A DNA stretch of 34,606 nucleotides from Pseudomonadota bacterium (lineage in GTDB: Bacteria > Pseudomonadota > Gammaproteobacteria > Steroidobacterales > Steroidobacteraceae): assembly GCA_963204835.1 (NCBI GenBank), contig CAUJHJ010000065.1, positions 1-34,606 of the forward strand. The letters run 5' to 3'. Shown in pieces: positions 34,569 to 34,606 of this stretch. Each line of letters begins with the position of its first letter. Within the stretch, counting starts at the first letter, position 1. A program made the position numbers and the translations under genes. The notes beneath the pieces are model-generated. The model did not search any database. It worked only from the letters and a program-made list of their open reading frames with translations, and had not been told where the DNA came from.

Positions 34569-34606
34569 GCGTGGCCAGCTACCCGACGCACCCAGCCCAG
34601 CTGACG

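Overview
The window is about 34.6 kb of gene-dense, very GC-rich chromosome (estimated near 70% GC from reading). It suggests a free-living Gammaproteobacterium of a high-GC lineage such as the Steroidobacterales, Nevskiales or Xanthomonadales. The clues are the full-length single-chain PurL, the tadA-mltF-purL neighbourhood typical of Gammaproteobacteria, a CecR/YbhGFSR-like exporter locus, a PEP-CTERM protein and Azotobacter-type FdxA. No ribosomal RNA, phage, transposase or CRISPR array is visible, so the species is an inference.

Layout. Positions 1-678 hold the 3' end of a PD40 beta-propeller protein, followed by murB. A TetR regulator with a palindromic operator in its own promoter leads an HlyD / ABC ATPase / ABC-2 permease exporter operon (1969-5715). 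A TerC-family metal exporter and a universal stress protein follow (5780-6947). On the minus strand (6952-12122), read in transcription order, are a Tat-exported DUF885 protein, a cytochrome P450 coupled to it by 8 nt, a periplasmic peroxiredoxin and a lytic transglycosylase lipoprotein. Two small four-helix membrane proteins converge at 12.6 kb. Next come a TPR-sulfotransferase, tadA and a LOG-family gene in an overlapping string (13186-15673). A PEP-CTERM protein with a good sigma-54 promoter and mltF follow. A tRNA-Ser(CGA) lies divergent to mltF.

From 18.0 to 28.5 kb, between mltF and purL, lies an accessory block. An Lrp-type regulator is divergent from ornithine cyclodeaminase plus arginase (arginine to ornithine to proline). 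Convergent with these is a minus-strand module: OmpR-family response regulator, CpxA-like kinase, then a tightly packed operon of 7Fe ferredoxin FdxA, an unrecognised eight-helix histidine-rich membrane protein, an amidase/nitrilase-fold hydrolase and an exported ChuX/HutX-like protein. Between kinase and ferredoxin sits a perfect GTCAAC-N5-GTCAAC direct repeat inside a larger palindrome, the spacing used by OmpR-family regulators. This module is the best candidate here for an undescribed system. A second LOG protein, a MarC-family protein and an orphan TagH-type FHA protein follow.

The right end carries a DUF1820 gene directly upstream of purL, a convergent histidine ammonia-lyase and a nested long inverted repeat in the last intergenic stretch. 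Several genes (murB, the TetR gene, the sulfotransferase) have a -10-like hexamer ending only 7-8 nt before the start codon and no Shine-Dalgarno, which suggests leaderless transcripts.
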